Positions 1 to 12,109 of a stretch of 52,500 nt of DNA are shown in pieces (position 1 is the first letter of the stretch; every line of letters begins with the position of its first letter). A program made the translations under genes and the position numbers. The stretch lies in NCBI GenBank assembly GCA_905221605.1, contig CAJNDS010000280.1, positions 540,892 through 593,391 on the forward strand. Direction: 5' to 3'. A model generated the notes under the pieces. It saw nothing but the letters and a program-made list of their open reading frames with translations. It ran no database searches and was not told where the DNA came from. The DNA comes from Symbiodinium natans (taxonomy: Eukaryota; Sar; Dinophyceae; Suessiales; Symbiodiniaceae).

Positions 1-649
1 TTTGGAGGGCCCTCCCATGCAACTTCGGAGGGGGCACCAACACCAGAATGCTACCTTCGCATGCAGCATCTGCAACCAGCCGGGAGTGGACCATGGCCGT
101 TCGCTTTACCCCGGTTGATGGTGGAGATTGTGGATATCAGGTTTTGTTTGCACAGGAAGCCAGGCTTGATGTCATACTCTCACAAACAGGTTGCTGGTTC
201 ATGCCATGCAAGATTTTTTAGTTCAGAAATGCCTTTCACAAGTGAAACGCCACAAACTCCGACGGCGAAGGTTCTACATAGCTTTCACGTACTTTGCTGT
301 ACTCAATGAGTCTCGGATGCAATGGAAAGCTCGCTCCGGTGCAGGGGTGGTTGTGAGACGACAAAGGATGCCCAGAAGAATCCGAATCTTGTGCCTACCA
401 CAACTGCGTTGGCTCACATAGGCGCAAGAACGCTTGCAAGTAATTGCAGACAGTTGACGTGTGCGTCCGAGGTCGTAACTGGAGCACCTCGGCCGTTTCG
501 ACGTCTAGGATGCCCAGTAGTGCTGCTACTCCTCTTTGTCGGTCAGAAGCCCTTAACTGAACATGTGTGCAACTTTCAGTTGCAGATTTCAATAGCTGCT
601 TATCCCTGGCACAAAGTTAGTTACGCTGTTGTTTCCGGCGTCTGCCAAG
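1..649. other. Non-repetitive stretch, presumed intron of the channel gene
   Basis: No heptamer array and no convincing exon. The first exon of the channel gene begins at 650 after a plausible acceptor (gtctgccaag|), so this stretch is most simply the preceding intron; the pore-domain exons would lie upstream of the window. Short open frames here have no recognisable motif. Confidence 0.45.
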
Positions 650-3600
650 GTGTTCTGCCAAAGTGCTATTGAAAGTGCGCAGAATGACCACGCGATGGTT
701 GTTCAATCCATGATTGACAACAAGACCGCGCACCTCACGAAGATCAAAGCGCTGTTCAGCGAAATTGGCGCCGAAGAGAGCGGCGTGCTCACACTTGGGG
801 TCTTCGAAGAGAAGCTTGGTCTCCCAGCGGTGCCCTTCTGTCCGGCTTTTGGTTCAAGGTTCCCGCTTAAACCCAGAAACACGTGCCCTTTCTACAGTGG
901 GCCCTAAGTTCCCTTTTTTGGGGCTTCAGTTCCCCTTTTACAAGCCCCTTCTAAACCAAAAAGGCCCTTTTATTTCTAGGTTCCTCTTTGGTCTAAATGA
1001 TATGGGGGCTTATTTTACGGTATTTAGGGGTGCCCTATTGGGGTCCTTCTTCTAAAGGGGATCCTCCTACTCTTGGGGGGTCACATAAACCCTAAACCCT
1101 AAACCCAAAATCCTAAACCCTAAACCCTAAACCATGGGTGACTGTGCTACCAAGGAAGATAAAATCTCCAGCTGTGCGTCAGTACTTCGAAGCGCTGGGG
1201 TTGGACGTGTGGGATGCGTGACTCGGCGATCATCGTTTGGGGTTTAGGGTTTAGGGTTTAGGGTTTTAGGGTTTAGGGTTCAGAGTGTTAAAACCTGTTC
1301 AGAGGGTTTAGGGTTTAGGGTGTTAAACCCGTTCAGTCTTCAAACGTCTTCGCTTGCCACCTTGGCTTATCAAAGACCCCGAGCACTGAATGAGCTTAGG
1401 GTTTAGGGTTTGGGGTTTAGGGCTTGGGGTTTGGGGTTTAGGGTTTGGGGTTTAGGGTTTAGGGTTTGGGGTTTAGGGTTTGGGGTGTAGGGTCCTAAGG
1501 CAAGTAGCAGAAGGCAATGAGGATAAAGGTCGTGCAGTCGCGAGCGAAATTGACCCCAAAGCCCAGGGGCCAACACCCAAGCCTTAAACCCTGAAGCCTA
1601 GGTTTAGGGTTTAGGGTTTAGGGTTTAGGGTTTAGGGTTTAGGGTTTAGGGTTTAGGGTTTAGGGTTTGGCCTAGACCCCCGAAATTGAAGAGCTGAAAT
1701 CTCAAATAGCAGTCTTGCCCTGGCCCCCCCCCCCCCGGCCAGTGCAAGGTGGTCCTTTTTCAAGCTGCTGGATGTGGATGGAGGTGGAACCCGAAACCTT
1801 AACCCCTAAACAAAACGCTAATCTGTAAACCCTAATTCCTAAGCCCTAAACCCTAAACCTTAAACTCTAAACCGGTTCAGGGTTCAGGGTGTTTGTGGTG
1901 TTTAGGCCACAAGGGTTCCACTGGAGGCGCAACAGACCAAGTCTGCAATCGTGCCTGCAGGCCTCAGAAACCCCGTTCGGGTGCAGGATTTCGGGCCAAC
2001 CCCGGTGCAGCTCGAACTCCGTGAAGCAAGAACGCTCCGACGGGTTGTTCGCGAGCGCACGAAAGTGGACAAGTGCGTTTTGGAAACATCGCGCCTTTTG
2101 AGTCTGAAAGGCCCTGAAGCATGCCTGAAAACTGCGGGTGAACATTCCGTCGAAAGGCAAAAACCACATCAGGGATGCTCCGAATAGCTTTCGATAGGGT
2201 TCTCCTCATGCAAGCAAGCTTTGGCAATCGAACCCCTGATGTTCCCACAGGGGGCCCGAATTTCAACCAACCCTCGCAACAGAGTTCCGGCAGCGTTGCG
2301 AAAGCAAAAACAAAAAGCTAAGCAACCCTAATGAGCCATGCGAACGGAGGCGGTGCTGTCGAGATAGAGGAGTTCTTTTTGGGAGACCTGGACGTTTCCG
2401 ACTAGGTCAGGGCGTTGAGGCTACCAGGTTTACTCTAAGGGCTTTGCTCGGGACGTTTCCCGAATCCCTGTGCTCTAAACCCTAAACCCTAAACCCTAAG
2501 GCCTAAGGCCGAAGGCCGAAGGCCAAAGGCCCAGGGCCCAAGGCCTAAACTCTAAACCCTAAACCCTAAACCCTAAACCCTAAACCCTAAACCCTTAACC
2601 CTTAAATCCTAAACCCTGAACCCTAAACCCTAAACCCTAAACCCGAAACCCGAAACCCTAAACCCTAAACCCTAAACCCTAAACCCTGAACCCTGAACCC
2701 TGAACCCTGAACCCTGAACCCTGAACCCTGAACCCTAAACCCTAAACCCATTTAGGGCTTTTGCGGTTTCTGAGGTTTTTGTTGTAGGCCTTGGGGTGGG
2801 AACCGTGTTTTTTTTTTTGTTGTGGGTGCTTTTTTGCTGTGGGTGCTTTTTTCGGGGGCCGCCCCCTGGTGAGTGAGTGACCTGGCGCGTGTCGCCCCCG
2901 CACCCGCAGCAAAAAAAAAACGCGCCCCCGCACCCACAGCAAAAAAAAAAAACGCGCCCCCGCACCCGCAGCAAAAAAAAAACGCACCCCCCCCCCCCCC
3001 CTCCCCCCCGCTTCCTCCCCACCCCCCCAGGTGAGTAAGTGACCTGGCGCGTGTCGCCCCCGCACCCGCAGCAAAAAAAAAAACGCGCCCCCGCACCCGC
3101 AGCAAAAAAAAAAACGGCGCCCCCCCCCCCCCCTCCCCCCGCGTGTCGCCCCCGCAGTGCCCCCGCACCCGCAGCAAAAAAAAAAAACGCGCCCCGCACC
3201 CCATCAAATAAAAAACGCGCCCCCGCACCCGCAGCAAAAAAAAAAAAGGCGCCCCCCCCCCCCTTCCCCCAGGTCATTTGTTTTTGCAATTTCCTCCCCA
3301 ACCCCGTCCCCAACGCCCCCCCCCTCCTTTAAACTGTGCAAGCGTTTTCAAAGCACTGAATCCTTCCCAAGGCCATCATGCGAGCATTGTGTTTGCTAAC
3401 GGTGGAGGGAGGGCTGCACCCCGCCCGACCCCCCCCCTCTTTAAAACCGTGCCAGCTAGCTTCTCAGCATATGAATCCTGTCCAAGCCTATCATGCCAGC
3501 ATTGGGTTTGCAAATTGGGGGGGGCTGCGCCCCCCCCCAACCCCCCCGCTTCTTAAAGCCATGCCAGCTTGCTTCAAAGCAAATGAATCCTTTCCGAAAC

Positions 3601-6600
3601 CATCATGAGAGCATTCCCCTCCGCTTGAAAGGGGCGGGGGGGGGGGGGCTGCGCTTTTTAGCCGGGCAAGCTTGCTTCAATCATACGAATCCCTTCCAAA
3701 CCCATGATGATGCGAGCATTGTGTTGCAAATGGGGGGTGGGGGGGGGCTGCGCTTTTTAGCCGGGCAAGCTTGCTTCAATCATACGAATCCCTTCCAAAC
3801 CCATGATGATGCGAGCATTGTGTTGCAAATGGGGGGGGGCTGCGCCCCCCCCCAACCCCCCCGCTTTTTTTAGCCGGCAAGCCTGCTTCAAAGCTTACGA
3901 ATCCCTTCCAAACCCATGATGCGCGCATTGTGTTTTCAAATGCGGCGGTCTGCGCAGCCCCCAACCCCCTGAAAAAAGAGGGAATATATGCCTGCTTTCC
4001 TACGAAAATTCAGACCTTATAGTGGAAGTTGAATTTTCCGTTTAAAAATAGAGATATAAACGTCTTCTTAGTAAAGAATCGAGAAAATAGAGCTTGTGTT
4101 ATGAGACATGAACAAAAACACTTGTTGTCTACGAGTCACAGATAGAGATAATGCATGTACTCTTATGACAATATAGAGAATTAGCTTTTCATGTATTCCT
4201 CTCATGTCTTCCTCGTGAAACAAAGAGAAGATGTCTGAAAATACTGACAAAATAAAAAAACTATAGAACAATAGAGGTTTTCGCTATACAATATAGAGAA
4301 ATTAGATGTTTCCTATGACAACATAGAGGAAATAGAGGCTTTCATACGAAAATATAGCGAACATACAAAGTGTTTTCATATCAAAATGTAGAGGTCTTGA
4401 TATTCAAATATAGAGAATAGAGGTCTTCATGTTCAAATGTTATGACAATGGAGGTTTGCCTATTCAGAGACAGAGAAAATAACGGGCTTCCTATTAAAAT
4501 AGGACACGAGGAACAAAACACTTTTAATTGCAAGTCACACATTGAGATAACACAGACAATAAGTTTCTCATGTATTCCTCTCTCATGTCTTCCTCATGAA
4601 ATATAGAGGAAAACTATGACGATATAGACAAAAATAGAGAGAAATAGAGGTTTTCGTTATAAAATATAGAGAAATAGAGGTTTTCGAATTAAAGTAGAGG
4701 TTTTCATACTAAATGTAGAGAAAACAGAGGTTTTCATATTCAAATATAGAGAAGAAAGAGGTTTTCCTATTCAAATATAGAGAAGAAAGAGGTTTTCCTA
4801 TTGAAAATTAGAGAAAATAGAGGTTTTCATAGTAAAATATAGAGAAAACAGCAAAAACGCTCCGCACCCGCAGCAAAAAAAAAAAACGCGACCCCACGGC
4901 ACCCGCAACAAAAAAAAAAACGCGCCCCCGCACCCGCAGCAAAAAAAACGCACCCGCAGCCAAAAAAAAAAACGCGCCCCCGCACCCGCAGCAAAAAAAA
5001 AAACGCGCCCCCGCACCCACAGCAAAAAAGCACCCGCAACAAAAAAAAAACACTCTTACCGCCTTGGGGTGCAGCACTTCTGCTCGGGACCCAGCGCTTG
5101 CTTGCTTGAGGGCATGACCCCACACCCCCTACACCCTACACCCTCAACCCTAAACCCTGGCCCTAAACCGTAAACCGTAAACCGTAAACCCTAAACCCTA
5201 AACCCTAAACCCTAAACCCTAGACCCTAAACCCTAAACCCTAAACCCTCTCTACCTATGTATATTTAAACCTTAATGGGATCGTCGTCTGATTAAATTTT
5301 GAGGTTTTTAGGATTTAGGATTTAGGGTTTAGGGTTTAGGATTTAGGGTTTAGGGTTTAGGGTGCAGGGGCGTTTCTGGCCTTTCGGATTTAGGATTAGG
5401 ATTTAGGATTTAGGATTTAGGATTTAGGATTTAGGATTTAGGATTTAGGATTTAGGATTTAGGATTTAGGATTTAGGATTTAGGATTTAGGATTTAGGAT
5501 TTAGGATTTAGGATTTAGGATTTAGGATTAGGATTTAGGATTTAGGATTTAGGATTTAGGATTTAGGATTTAGGATTTAGGATTTAGGATTTAGGATTTA
5601 GGATTTAGGATTTAGGGTTTAGGATCCCTTGAGGGGGAAAGTTTGCCTTCAAAAATGTATTGTTTCGAGCTTATGTTGGTAGGTAAAAAACAGCATCATT
5701 TCAATACTAAACAACAGCATTTTCCCTTGCGGGAACAGGCAAATCCTGGGTTCCCACCTTTCTGGTGGGCTTTTGGGGCTTTTGAAAGCTATCTGTGCCT
5801 GTGGTGATGCTTTGGGGTAAAAGGGAGGAGCCCCGAAACCGTCGGTTTCAGTACTAAAAAACAGTATTTTTCATTGCGGGAGAAGGCAACTCCTGGGTTC
5901 CCTTTCTGTTTTTTTTTTGAAGCCTGGGGCTTTTTAAAGCTTCTTGGGGCTGTGGTGGTGCTTTTGGGTAAAATGGAGGGGCCCCGAAACCGTCGATTTC
6001 AGTATTAAAAACAGCATTTTTGAAGCTTTTTGGGGCTTTTGACAGCTATCTGGGGCTGTGGTGGTGCTTTGGGGTAAAAGGGAGGGGCCCGAAACCGTGG
6101 ATTTCAGTACTAAAACACAGCATTTTTCATTGCGGGAGCAGGCAAATCCTGAATTCCCCTCTTTTTTGGATGCTTTTTGAAGCCTTTTGGGGATGGGCTG
6201 GTAGTAGATGGCTATGTTGCGAGCCGAATGAGAAAAATTGGTTGGTGATAAGCAAAAAGGTTAGGTAAACCAGAAGATATGTATATTTCAGATGAAAAGG
6301 GATTCTGGGAGGGAGGGGTGATGCCAAACACGTGGGGTGATGCCAAACACCCTTTGTGAATGCTTGGACCAGAGATGTTGAACCCTAGGCCCTAAACCCT
6401 AAACCCTAAACCCTAAACCCTAAACCCTAAACCCTAAACCCTAAACCCTAAACCCTAAACCCTAAACCCTAAACCCTAAACCCTAAACCCTAAACCCTAA
6501 ACCCTACACCCTAAACCCTAAACCCTACACCCCCCAAAGCCGCGATCCAAGGATGTCTGAAATTTCGGGGCGCCGCGCGGTCCATGGACGTGGGGAAAAT

Positions 6601-8380
6601 CCTACAGGACCACCTTTCGGGGTCGCTGGGGCCCAGGCTTTAGGGTTCAGGGTTTAGGGTTTAGGGTTTAGGGTTTAGGGTGTAGGGTTTAGGGTTTAGG
6701 GCTTAGGGCTTAGGGTTCAGGGTTTAGGGTTGAGGGTTTAGGGTTCAGGGTTTAGGGTTTAGGGTTTAGGGTATAGGGTTTAGGGTTTAGGGTAGCCCCA
6801 AACCATAAACCCTCAACTCCAAATCTTGCGATCACGGTTTAGGGGCTTGGCCTTAGGGCCCTAAACAAGAAACCCTACAAGCCCTAAACCCGAAACCCGA
6901 AGCCCAGACTCCAGAGCCATGAAGCTGGAGCCTGGCACAGTTTTTTGGGGTTTAAGACGGACCTCTGCGGTTCCCTGTGCGCTACACAAAAGACACCACC
7001 AAAGAGCCCAGAATTCAGCCCAGAACCCCTGGTGTAGGTGGTTTGAGGACGGGCAGGGTTTAGGGTTTAGGACTTACGCGCGCGCTATCGCGCGCTTGCA
7101 TAGCTGAGCAGCCCCACCCCAAGCTATTCTCTTTCAGGGCTTAGAGAACACCCCCCTCCCAGAGGCACTAGATAAGCTCTAAGCCCCGCAAATGCCCCTT
7201 CCTCCTCTAAACCCTGAACCCTAAACCCTAAACCCCCAACCCTCAAAATGTTTTGGGAAGTCATCTTTGAGGGTTTGGGCTTCAGGGCTTCAAGCAGACG
7301 CCGCCCTTCCTGGTAGTGTGTGGGTTCAGGGTTTAGGGTTAAGAGTTTGGGGTTTAGGGTTCAGGGTTTCGGGTTTGGGGTTAGCGCTCAGAGTTTGGGG
7401 TTTGGGGTTTAGTGTTTGGGGTCAGGGTTTAGGGTTACGGGAAGCGTCTCCAGGACCAGAAGTGGATGATCAACAACCAAGGCGCAACGGCCTTGTGAGA
7501 AACGCACCGAATTTTGGAAACCTAGGGCTTTCCATTCTGTTTATGGACTCATATTATGGGGCACCGAACGCCCTAATTCTCTACTAGCAAGCTTTCCTGG
7601 CCTCAAGGCGCTGCAACTGTACTTTTCCAAGCCCTGAACGTTTAGGGCGTGGGGTTTAGGGTTTCTGAGGGTAGTTTCGTGGGCCCTTAGTTTGCTCCCG
7701 AACCTCCTTGAATTCTGCTAAACGGGCCCTTCATTGGAAGAGGGCATGTAAGGTTTTTTTTTTCCCAAGGGCACCCTCTTAAGGGCCCATTCTAAGGGAC
7801 CGTGAAACTGCCCCAAGAACGTTGGGGGCTTTGGGTTCATGCAGTTTATTTCTTTGGGGGAGGAGGGGGGGGGGGGGAACACCGAAATGTTAAGCGAACC
7901 CGCCCTAAACCCTAAGCCCTAGACCCTAAACCCTAAACCCTAAACCCTAAGCCCAAAACCTTAAACCCTAAACCCTAAACCCTAAACCCTAAACCCTAAA
8001 CCCTAAACCCTAAACCCTAAACCCTAAACCCTAAACCCTACACCCTAAACCCTAAACCCTAAACCCTAAACCCTAAACCCTAAACCCTAAACCCCAAACC
8101 CCAAACCAAACCAATTCTGTTTCCCATCCTGTGGTGGATCTGGGTTTGGTGCATCAACTCTTTTCAGGGGGCCTCGGGTCGTCAGCCGGAATTTCGGATG
8201 TCTGGAGCCAAAGCCAAGCCTAGGTGCTTTAGGGTTTAGGGTTTAGGGTTTCGGGTTTAGGGTTTCGGGGGTTGTCGTTCGGGTTAAGGCAAGAGCTTCA
8301 GAGATAGACCTCGGAGCAGGCAAGTTTCAAGAGTACCTTCAAGAAGAGCTCACCTTCGTCAAGGAGCTTCCGCGAGAGAG
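650..8380 (+). CDS. Voltage-gated cation-channel-like protein, C-terminal EF-hand part (7 exons, partial)
   Basis: Seven phase-consistent exons: 650-818, 1172-1217, 1749-1783, 2350-2382, 6552-6607, 7454-7481, 8320-8380. The joined product starts VFCQSAIESAQND, the helix that follows the last pore segment in dinoflagellate four-helix channels as I remember them. A degenerate EF-hand follows (FSEIGAEESGVLTLGVFEEKL region; loop acids partly lost), then a complete 12-residue EF loop DVDGGGAVEIEE split over exons 3 and 4, then GCLKFRGAARSMDVGKILQ and a charged helix ending KELPRE. The role would be Ca2+-sensing regulation of a membrane ion channel. Donors are GT (exons 1-3, 7), GA (4, 5) and GC (6). 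Introns carry CCCTAAA/TTTAGGG arrays; intron 4 is 4.2 kb and holds several satellites. The N-terminus lies outside the window and the 3' end is not found. Exon joins are seen in the sequence; the channel identity is from family memory. Confidence 0.72.
1086..1675. repeat. Intronic telomere-like heptamer arrays
   Basis: CCCTAAA-sense array 1086-1135, then exon 1172-1217 of the channel gene, then TTTAGGG-sense arrays 1238-1330, 1395-1500 and 1600-1675. TTTGGGG variants alternate with TTTAGGG in the middle block. Confidence 0.9.
2465..2750. repeat. CCCTAAA array with CCCTGAA patch
   Basis: CCCTAAA-sense repeats in channel intron 4. A run of CCCTGAA units at about 2687-2733 is locally homogenised, and 2497-2545 contains aaggccg/aaggccc drift repeats. 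Confidence 0.9.
2810..3260. repeat. GC-rich ~31-bp repeat with A-tracts, inverted at its left end
   Basis: Repeats of cgcacccgcagc followed by 8-12 A and cgcgcccc. The left edge (2812-2850) carries the complement (T-tract, gctgtgggtgc), so the cluster can fold on itself. Translations in all frames are low-complexity artefacts. The same repeat recurs at 4855-5050. Confidence 0.85.
3300..3975. repeat. Minisatellite, about 6 copies of ~110-125 bp
   Basis: Each unit contains (c)gaatccyttccaaacc, catgatg, cgagcattgtgtttgcaaa, a G-run, ctgcgcccc with a C-run and agccggcaagcttgcttcaa. The two units around 3660-3840 are nearly identical; outer units are diverged. Confidence 0.85.
4010..4855. repeat. 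AT-rich tandem repeat (atagagaaatagaggttttc type)
   Basis: Degenerate ~30-bp units built of aatatagagaa, atagaggttttc and attcaaa, becoming more regular toward 4640-4850. It is sharply AT-rich compared with its GC-rich flanks. No gene is seen; the minus-strand frame at 4068-4271 is repeat-derived. Confidence 0.85.
4855..5060. repeat. Second cluster of the GC-rich A-tract repeat
   Basis: Same cgcacccgcagc-A(8-12)-cgcgcccc unit as at 2810-3260, directly after the AT-rich satellite, so the AT-rich block is bracketed by two copies of one repeat family in the same main orientation. Confidence 0.85.
5125..5625. repeat. CCCTAAA array, then TTTAGGG, then a homogeneous TTTAGGA array
   Basis: CCCTAAA sense 5135-5250, TTTAGGG sense 5310-5365, then about 5385-5620 as an almost pure run of aggattt (TTTAGGA), a one-base variant of the telomere-type unit with two 6-mer slips. 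Confidence 0.92.
5690..6200. repeat. Tandem repeat of ~151 bp, about 3.5 copies
   Basis: The landmark cgaaaccgtsgatttcagtactaa occurs at 5834, 5985 and 6090 (spacing 151 and 105), with a diverged start near 5697. Units share attgcgggag, caggcaaatcctg, ttttggggctttt and gctgtggtggtgctttggggtaaaa. The third unit lacks about 46 bp. It lies in channel intron 4. Confidence 0.8.
6375..6795. repeat. CCCTAAA and TTTAGGG arrays flanking channel exon 5
   Basis: CCCTAAA sense 6375-6530 ends 21 bp before the exon at 6552-6607; TTTAGGG sense 6640-6795 begins 33 bp after it. Confidence 0.9.
7900..8105. repeat. CCCTAAA array in channel intron 6
   Basis: About 26 CCCTAAA-sense units with sporadic CCCTACA and CCCCAAA variants. 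Shorter TTTAGGG-sense blocks follow at 8228-8275 and directly after the exon-7 donor (8383-8465). Confidence 0.9.
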
Positions 8381-8578
8381 GTGTAGGGTTTTAGGGTTTG
8401 AGGGTTTGAGGGTTTAGGGGTTTAGGGTTTAGGGTTTGAGGGATGAGGGTTTAGGGTTTAGAGTTTTTGGGCCGAGGGTGGGGGAGGGAAGGGGCAAAGA
8501 GGTGCAGGGAGCGGTGGCAAGAACCCTAAGCCCTAACCCCTAAACCCTCTCTATCATACATAAATTAAAGCCCGAATG

Positions 8579-8842
8579 AAATTCGTGGGCAAGGCACAAA
8601 AGTTCGTGGGCAAGGCACAAGAAATTCGTGGGCAAGGCACACAAATTCAAAAGCAAGGCTCGTTTGGGGGTTTTGGGCCGTGGGCAAGGCCCGAAACCCC
8701 AAAACGGGCCTTGCCCACGAATGTTTGTGCCTTGCCCGCCAATGTTGCGCTTTGCCCACGAATCCTTGTGCATTGCCCAGGATTTTTTTGGCTTCAAAAA
8801 TTGCTGGGCAAGGCCAAAAATTTGTGGGCAAGGCACAAAAGA
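8579..8842. repeat. Inverted cluster of a ~21-24-bp unit (cgtgggcaaggcacaaa)
   Basis: Direct copies of attcgtgggcaaggcacaaa start near 8581, 8602 and 8624. Inverted copies (ttgcccacgaatgtt type) follow near 8710, 8731, 8752 and 8773, and one direct copy near 8822. The centre (about 8661-8706) is itself a near-palindrome, so the block can form a long stem. All long open frames here are repeat-derived. Confidence 0.85.
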
Positions 8843-9734
8843 GAAACATCAGCCGAAAACAACCCGAAATCCTGCCACATGTTTGTGGCTGCTGCTGGTG
8901 TGGGGGTTGGGTGGGGGAGGGGGTGGGGCAGCGGAGATTGTTGTTGAGTTCTTGAAAGTGTTGTAACAACAAGTTTTCGTGTCTGCAACCTGAAGTCAGG
9001 GCTGGTTTTATTACGGTTGGTTTGTTGGCTTTTTTTGGTACTTGCATGGGGAAACCCACCACAATAAAGCACAGGCCAAAACTAGGCCCAGTCGTCGAAC
9101 CTGAAGAACAATTACTCTCCGTCGCGTCCGTCGGTTTTGTCCTCCCATCCCCCTCTTAGAGGTGAGCTCTGCAAAGGTTTCCTTCTCTTTGTAGTCAGGT
9201 TGGGGAGGGGGGGTAGAATTCCAAGCATGTTTCTAGTTTTTCCAGTTACGTTTAGGTCCGTATTGGATATGATCTCATGTTTTTTGGACTTTGCGGCTTC
9301 TCCATCAGAACGGTGAGAAACGGTGGTTACAAGTTTATTATAAGTTTTGTAGGGTCTGTTTTTCTGTGGTTGATATGGCCTACCGGTGGTTCAGGGATTT
9401 GTGGGTTTGGGTCTGTTTCTTGTATATCTGCATAGCTGCCTCTCCCAAGACCTATGGATGTCTTCCAGCACCCTATGCCCCTAACCTTACTACACTCCAT
9501 GCACCACTGCGCCCACAAAAATCCCTAAACCCTAAACGCCAAATCCTAAACCCTATGCCCTAAGCCCTAAACCCTTTCCGTGAGCCCCCCTGTCTCTCAG
9601 GAGGAGTTATTTCATCTCGGTGAATTACTGTCCGCCAAAGGCGGCGATGTCAGTGAAGCCTTGTCCACGAAAGGCGGTGGCCATTGAGCCTCCTTGGAGC
9701 ATCAAAGAACGAAGGGGTCGAAAGCCTCCCTCAG

Positions 9735-9985
9735 CCATAAACCCTAAACCCTAAACCCTAAACCCTATACCCTAAACCCTAAACCCTAAACCCTAAACCC
9801 TGAACCCTGAACCCTGAACCCCGAACCCTAAACCCTTTAGGTTGCAAGGTCTTAAAGTTTTGGGTGCTCTAAGGCTCGATGTAGGGGAACCCATGATGTC
9901 TAAACCCCGATGGAGCCGCGGTTTAGGGTTTAGGGTTTAGGGTTTAGGGTTTAGGGTTTAGGGTTTAGGGTTTAGGGTTCTTACT
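9735..9985. repeat. CCCTAAA/CCCTGAA array and TTTAGGG array
   Basis: CCCTAAA sense 9735-9835 with a CCCTGAA patch; about 80 bp of unique sequence; TTTAGGG sense 9918-9980. Confidence 0.9.
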
Positions 9986-12109
9986 ACAAACGAACCTCCC
10001 CGGTTCCCCACATAATTAGGGAGAATCAAGCCTCTTTAAGGATATTTCAGGGCGGAATATAGGGGGGGGGTGGAGGGAGTATAGAGGGGTAGTAGGGGAA
10101 TCCGGCTTAACTGGGTTTTGAAGTACTATACTTTAATACTTGTTTTTGGTTCTGGGCTCCTTATATAGCTACTAATACCTAAAAAGTATATACTTCTTCC
10201 AGGGTTTACTCCCACGTAGGCTTAAACATTCATGAACCTCAATGCCCTAGACCCCATTAGCGTTTAGGCTTTAGGGGTTTGAGGTTTGGGGGGTTCGCGG
10301 TTTAAGGTTTACGGCTTGGGGTTTAGGGTTTGGGGTTTAGGTCCAACCCATTCTGGGTCCCATGAGGTCCCTCTCACCATGCATGCAGCCCCCTATGTTT
10401 CGGGCGCGCGCAACGCGGATCATAATTTCGAGAACTGGGTTTCTTCTACAGGTCGTCCGACAGAGGGACGGCAGGCAGATCCTCTACAAGCCCTCCGACC
10501 TACTGGGTATTTCCCTAAATAATCTATACCACCCCCATCCTAAATCCGAACGCGCGAAACCCTAAACCCTAAACCCCAGACCCTAAACGCAGATGCTTCG
10601 CGAAGGCGCTCTTCTTTTCCGAATTTTTAGTGGCTGCCAAAAGCGAGGGCCCCTGAGCCGGGGCTTACAATCAAGAAGCCAACAGCCTGCAAGACCCAAA
10701 CCGCGATTTCGGCCTGGGGGCTTCGGGGTTTTGGGAATTTCGGATTTTTTGTGGTTTGGGGTCTAGAGGTCCGGGCCTTAGGGAGCATGAATGTGCCTTG
10801 AACCTTCTTATGGCAGTTTATCTCAGGGCGCAGTGGAGGGCCCTGAGCCCCAGGGTTTAGGGTTTAGGGCAAAATTTAGGGTTTAGGGTTTAGGGTTTCG
10901 GGTTTACCTAGACTAGACTCTAGACCTTCGGGGTGTTTAGGGTCGTAGGGTTCAAAGCTTAGGACCCCCAAATTTGCGAATCCCCAAAGTCTAATCCCCT
11001 TCCGGCCGGATTTGGGGGTTGGGCGTGGAGTTTCGGGAGTTCCCCCTGGCTACATCCAGCGGTTTAGGGTTTCGGGTTTAGGGTTTAGGGTTTAGGGCTT
11101 AGGGCTTAGGGTCAGGGAGGTCGCCGATTTAGAGTTGAGGGGCTTGAAAAGGCCTGGGTGGGGTTCACTGACCAGGCGAGGAGACTCGGGAAGGGTTGCT
11201 TGCGCTCACAGGCCGTTCAGCCTTGTGCCTTCTCTACGAATTGCTTAGGAGCACCCCGCCCCCCCCCCCCAAAAAAAAAACATCTGCCTCTGCCTTATAA
11301 GGGCAATGTAGGGATTAATGGTTGTTTTATTTTATATTTTGAGGGTTCTTAAGCAAACACTAGTTCTTCTGGCCGCAAACGAGCGTCGGGTATCTAGCCC
11401 GCTTGGAGGGAATATGATTTTTTCCCAAGATAGGGGGTACCCTTTCTATGCCCCAGATAGACCAGAACCCCCTTAAAGAACCCAAAAAAGGGTACCCCGA
11501 TTTTCGGAAACCCCCATATGTGTGCCCATTGATCTGGAACGTGCGTAAGCGCTATGCAACTTACTTACGCAGACGGATTGTGCCGGGATGATATCGGTGT
11601 TTTTAGCAGGTCGTTTGGATGCTGTGTCTGCCCTACAAACCCTTGACCAGCAAATCTATTCTGGCAGCTGCACTGGTGTGATGAATGGCAGTGCTTTCTA
11701 TCTCACCTCGAAGAAAGCAGCTTCCCACCCGCCTGGGAAGCGCTGCACGAAAAGACGCTCCCTGTCCCAAAACCCTAACAGCCCAGGCTCTTCAGAAGCC
11801 CTAAAGCCCAACAAACCCCCAAAGCCCCCAAAGCCTCAATGCCCAGAAGCCCGAAGATCAGAGTACCCCAAAACCCGGAAGCCCTTCAAGCCGTAAAGCC
11901 TAAAGCCCGACAGCTTGAAGGTTGGGCCCATGGGCCCTTTGTATGGTGCTTACCCTTATTTGTGGGGATCGGCAGTCTGGGCCCTGATTCTGTATAGTGC
12001 ATATTGGAACAGCCTAAGCGCTCAAAGCGGCCCTCAAACCCTGCCATAACCCCTCAACTCCTCAACGCCTAAGAACCTCCATCAAAGCCTAAAGCCCTCA
12101 AAGCCTAGA

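Noticed and set aside
2735-3330. 192-aa and overlapping frames rich in FFFAAGAGA or PAPAAKKK
   Set aside because: They translate the GC-rich A-tract repeat, and both strands and several frames are open over the same bases.
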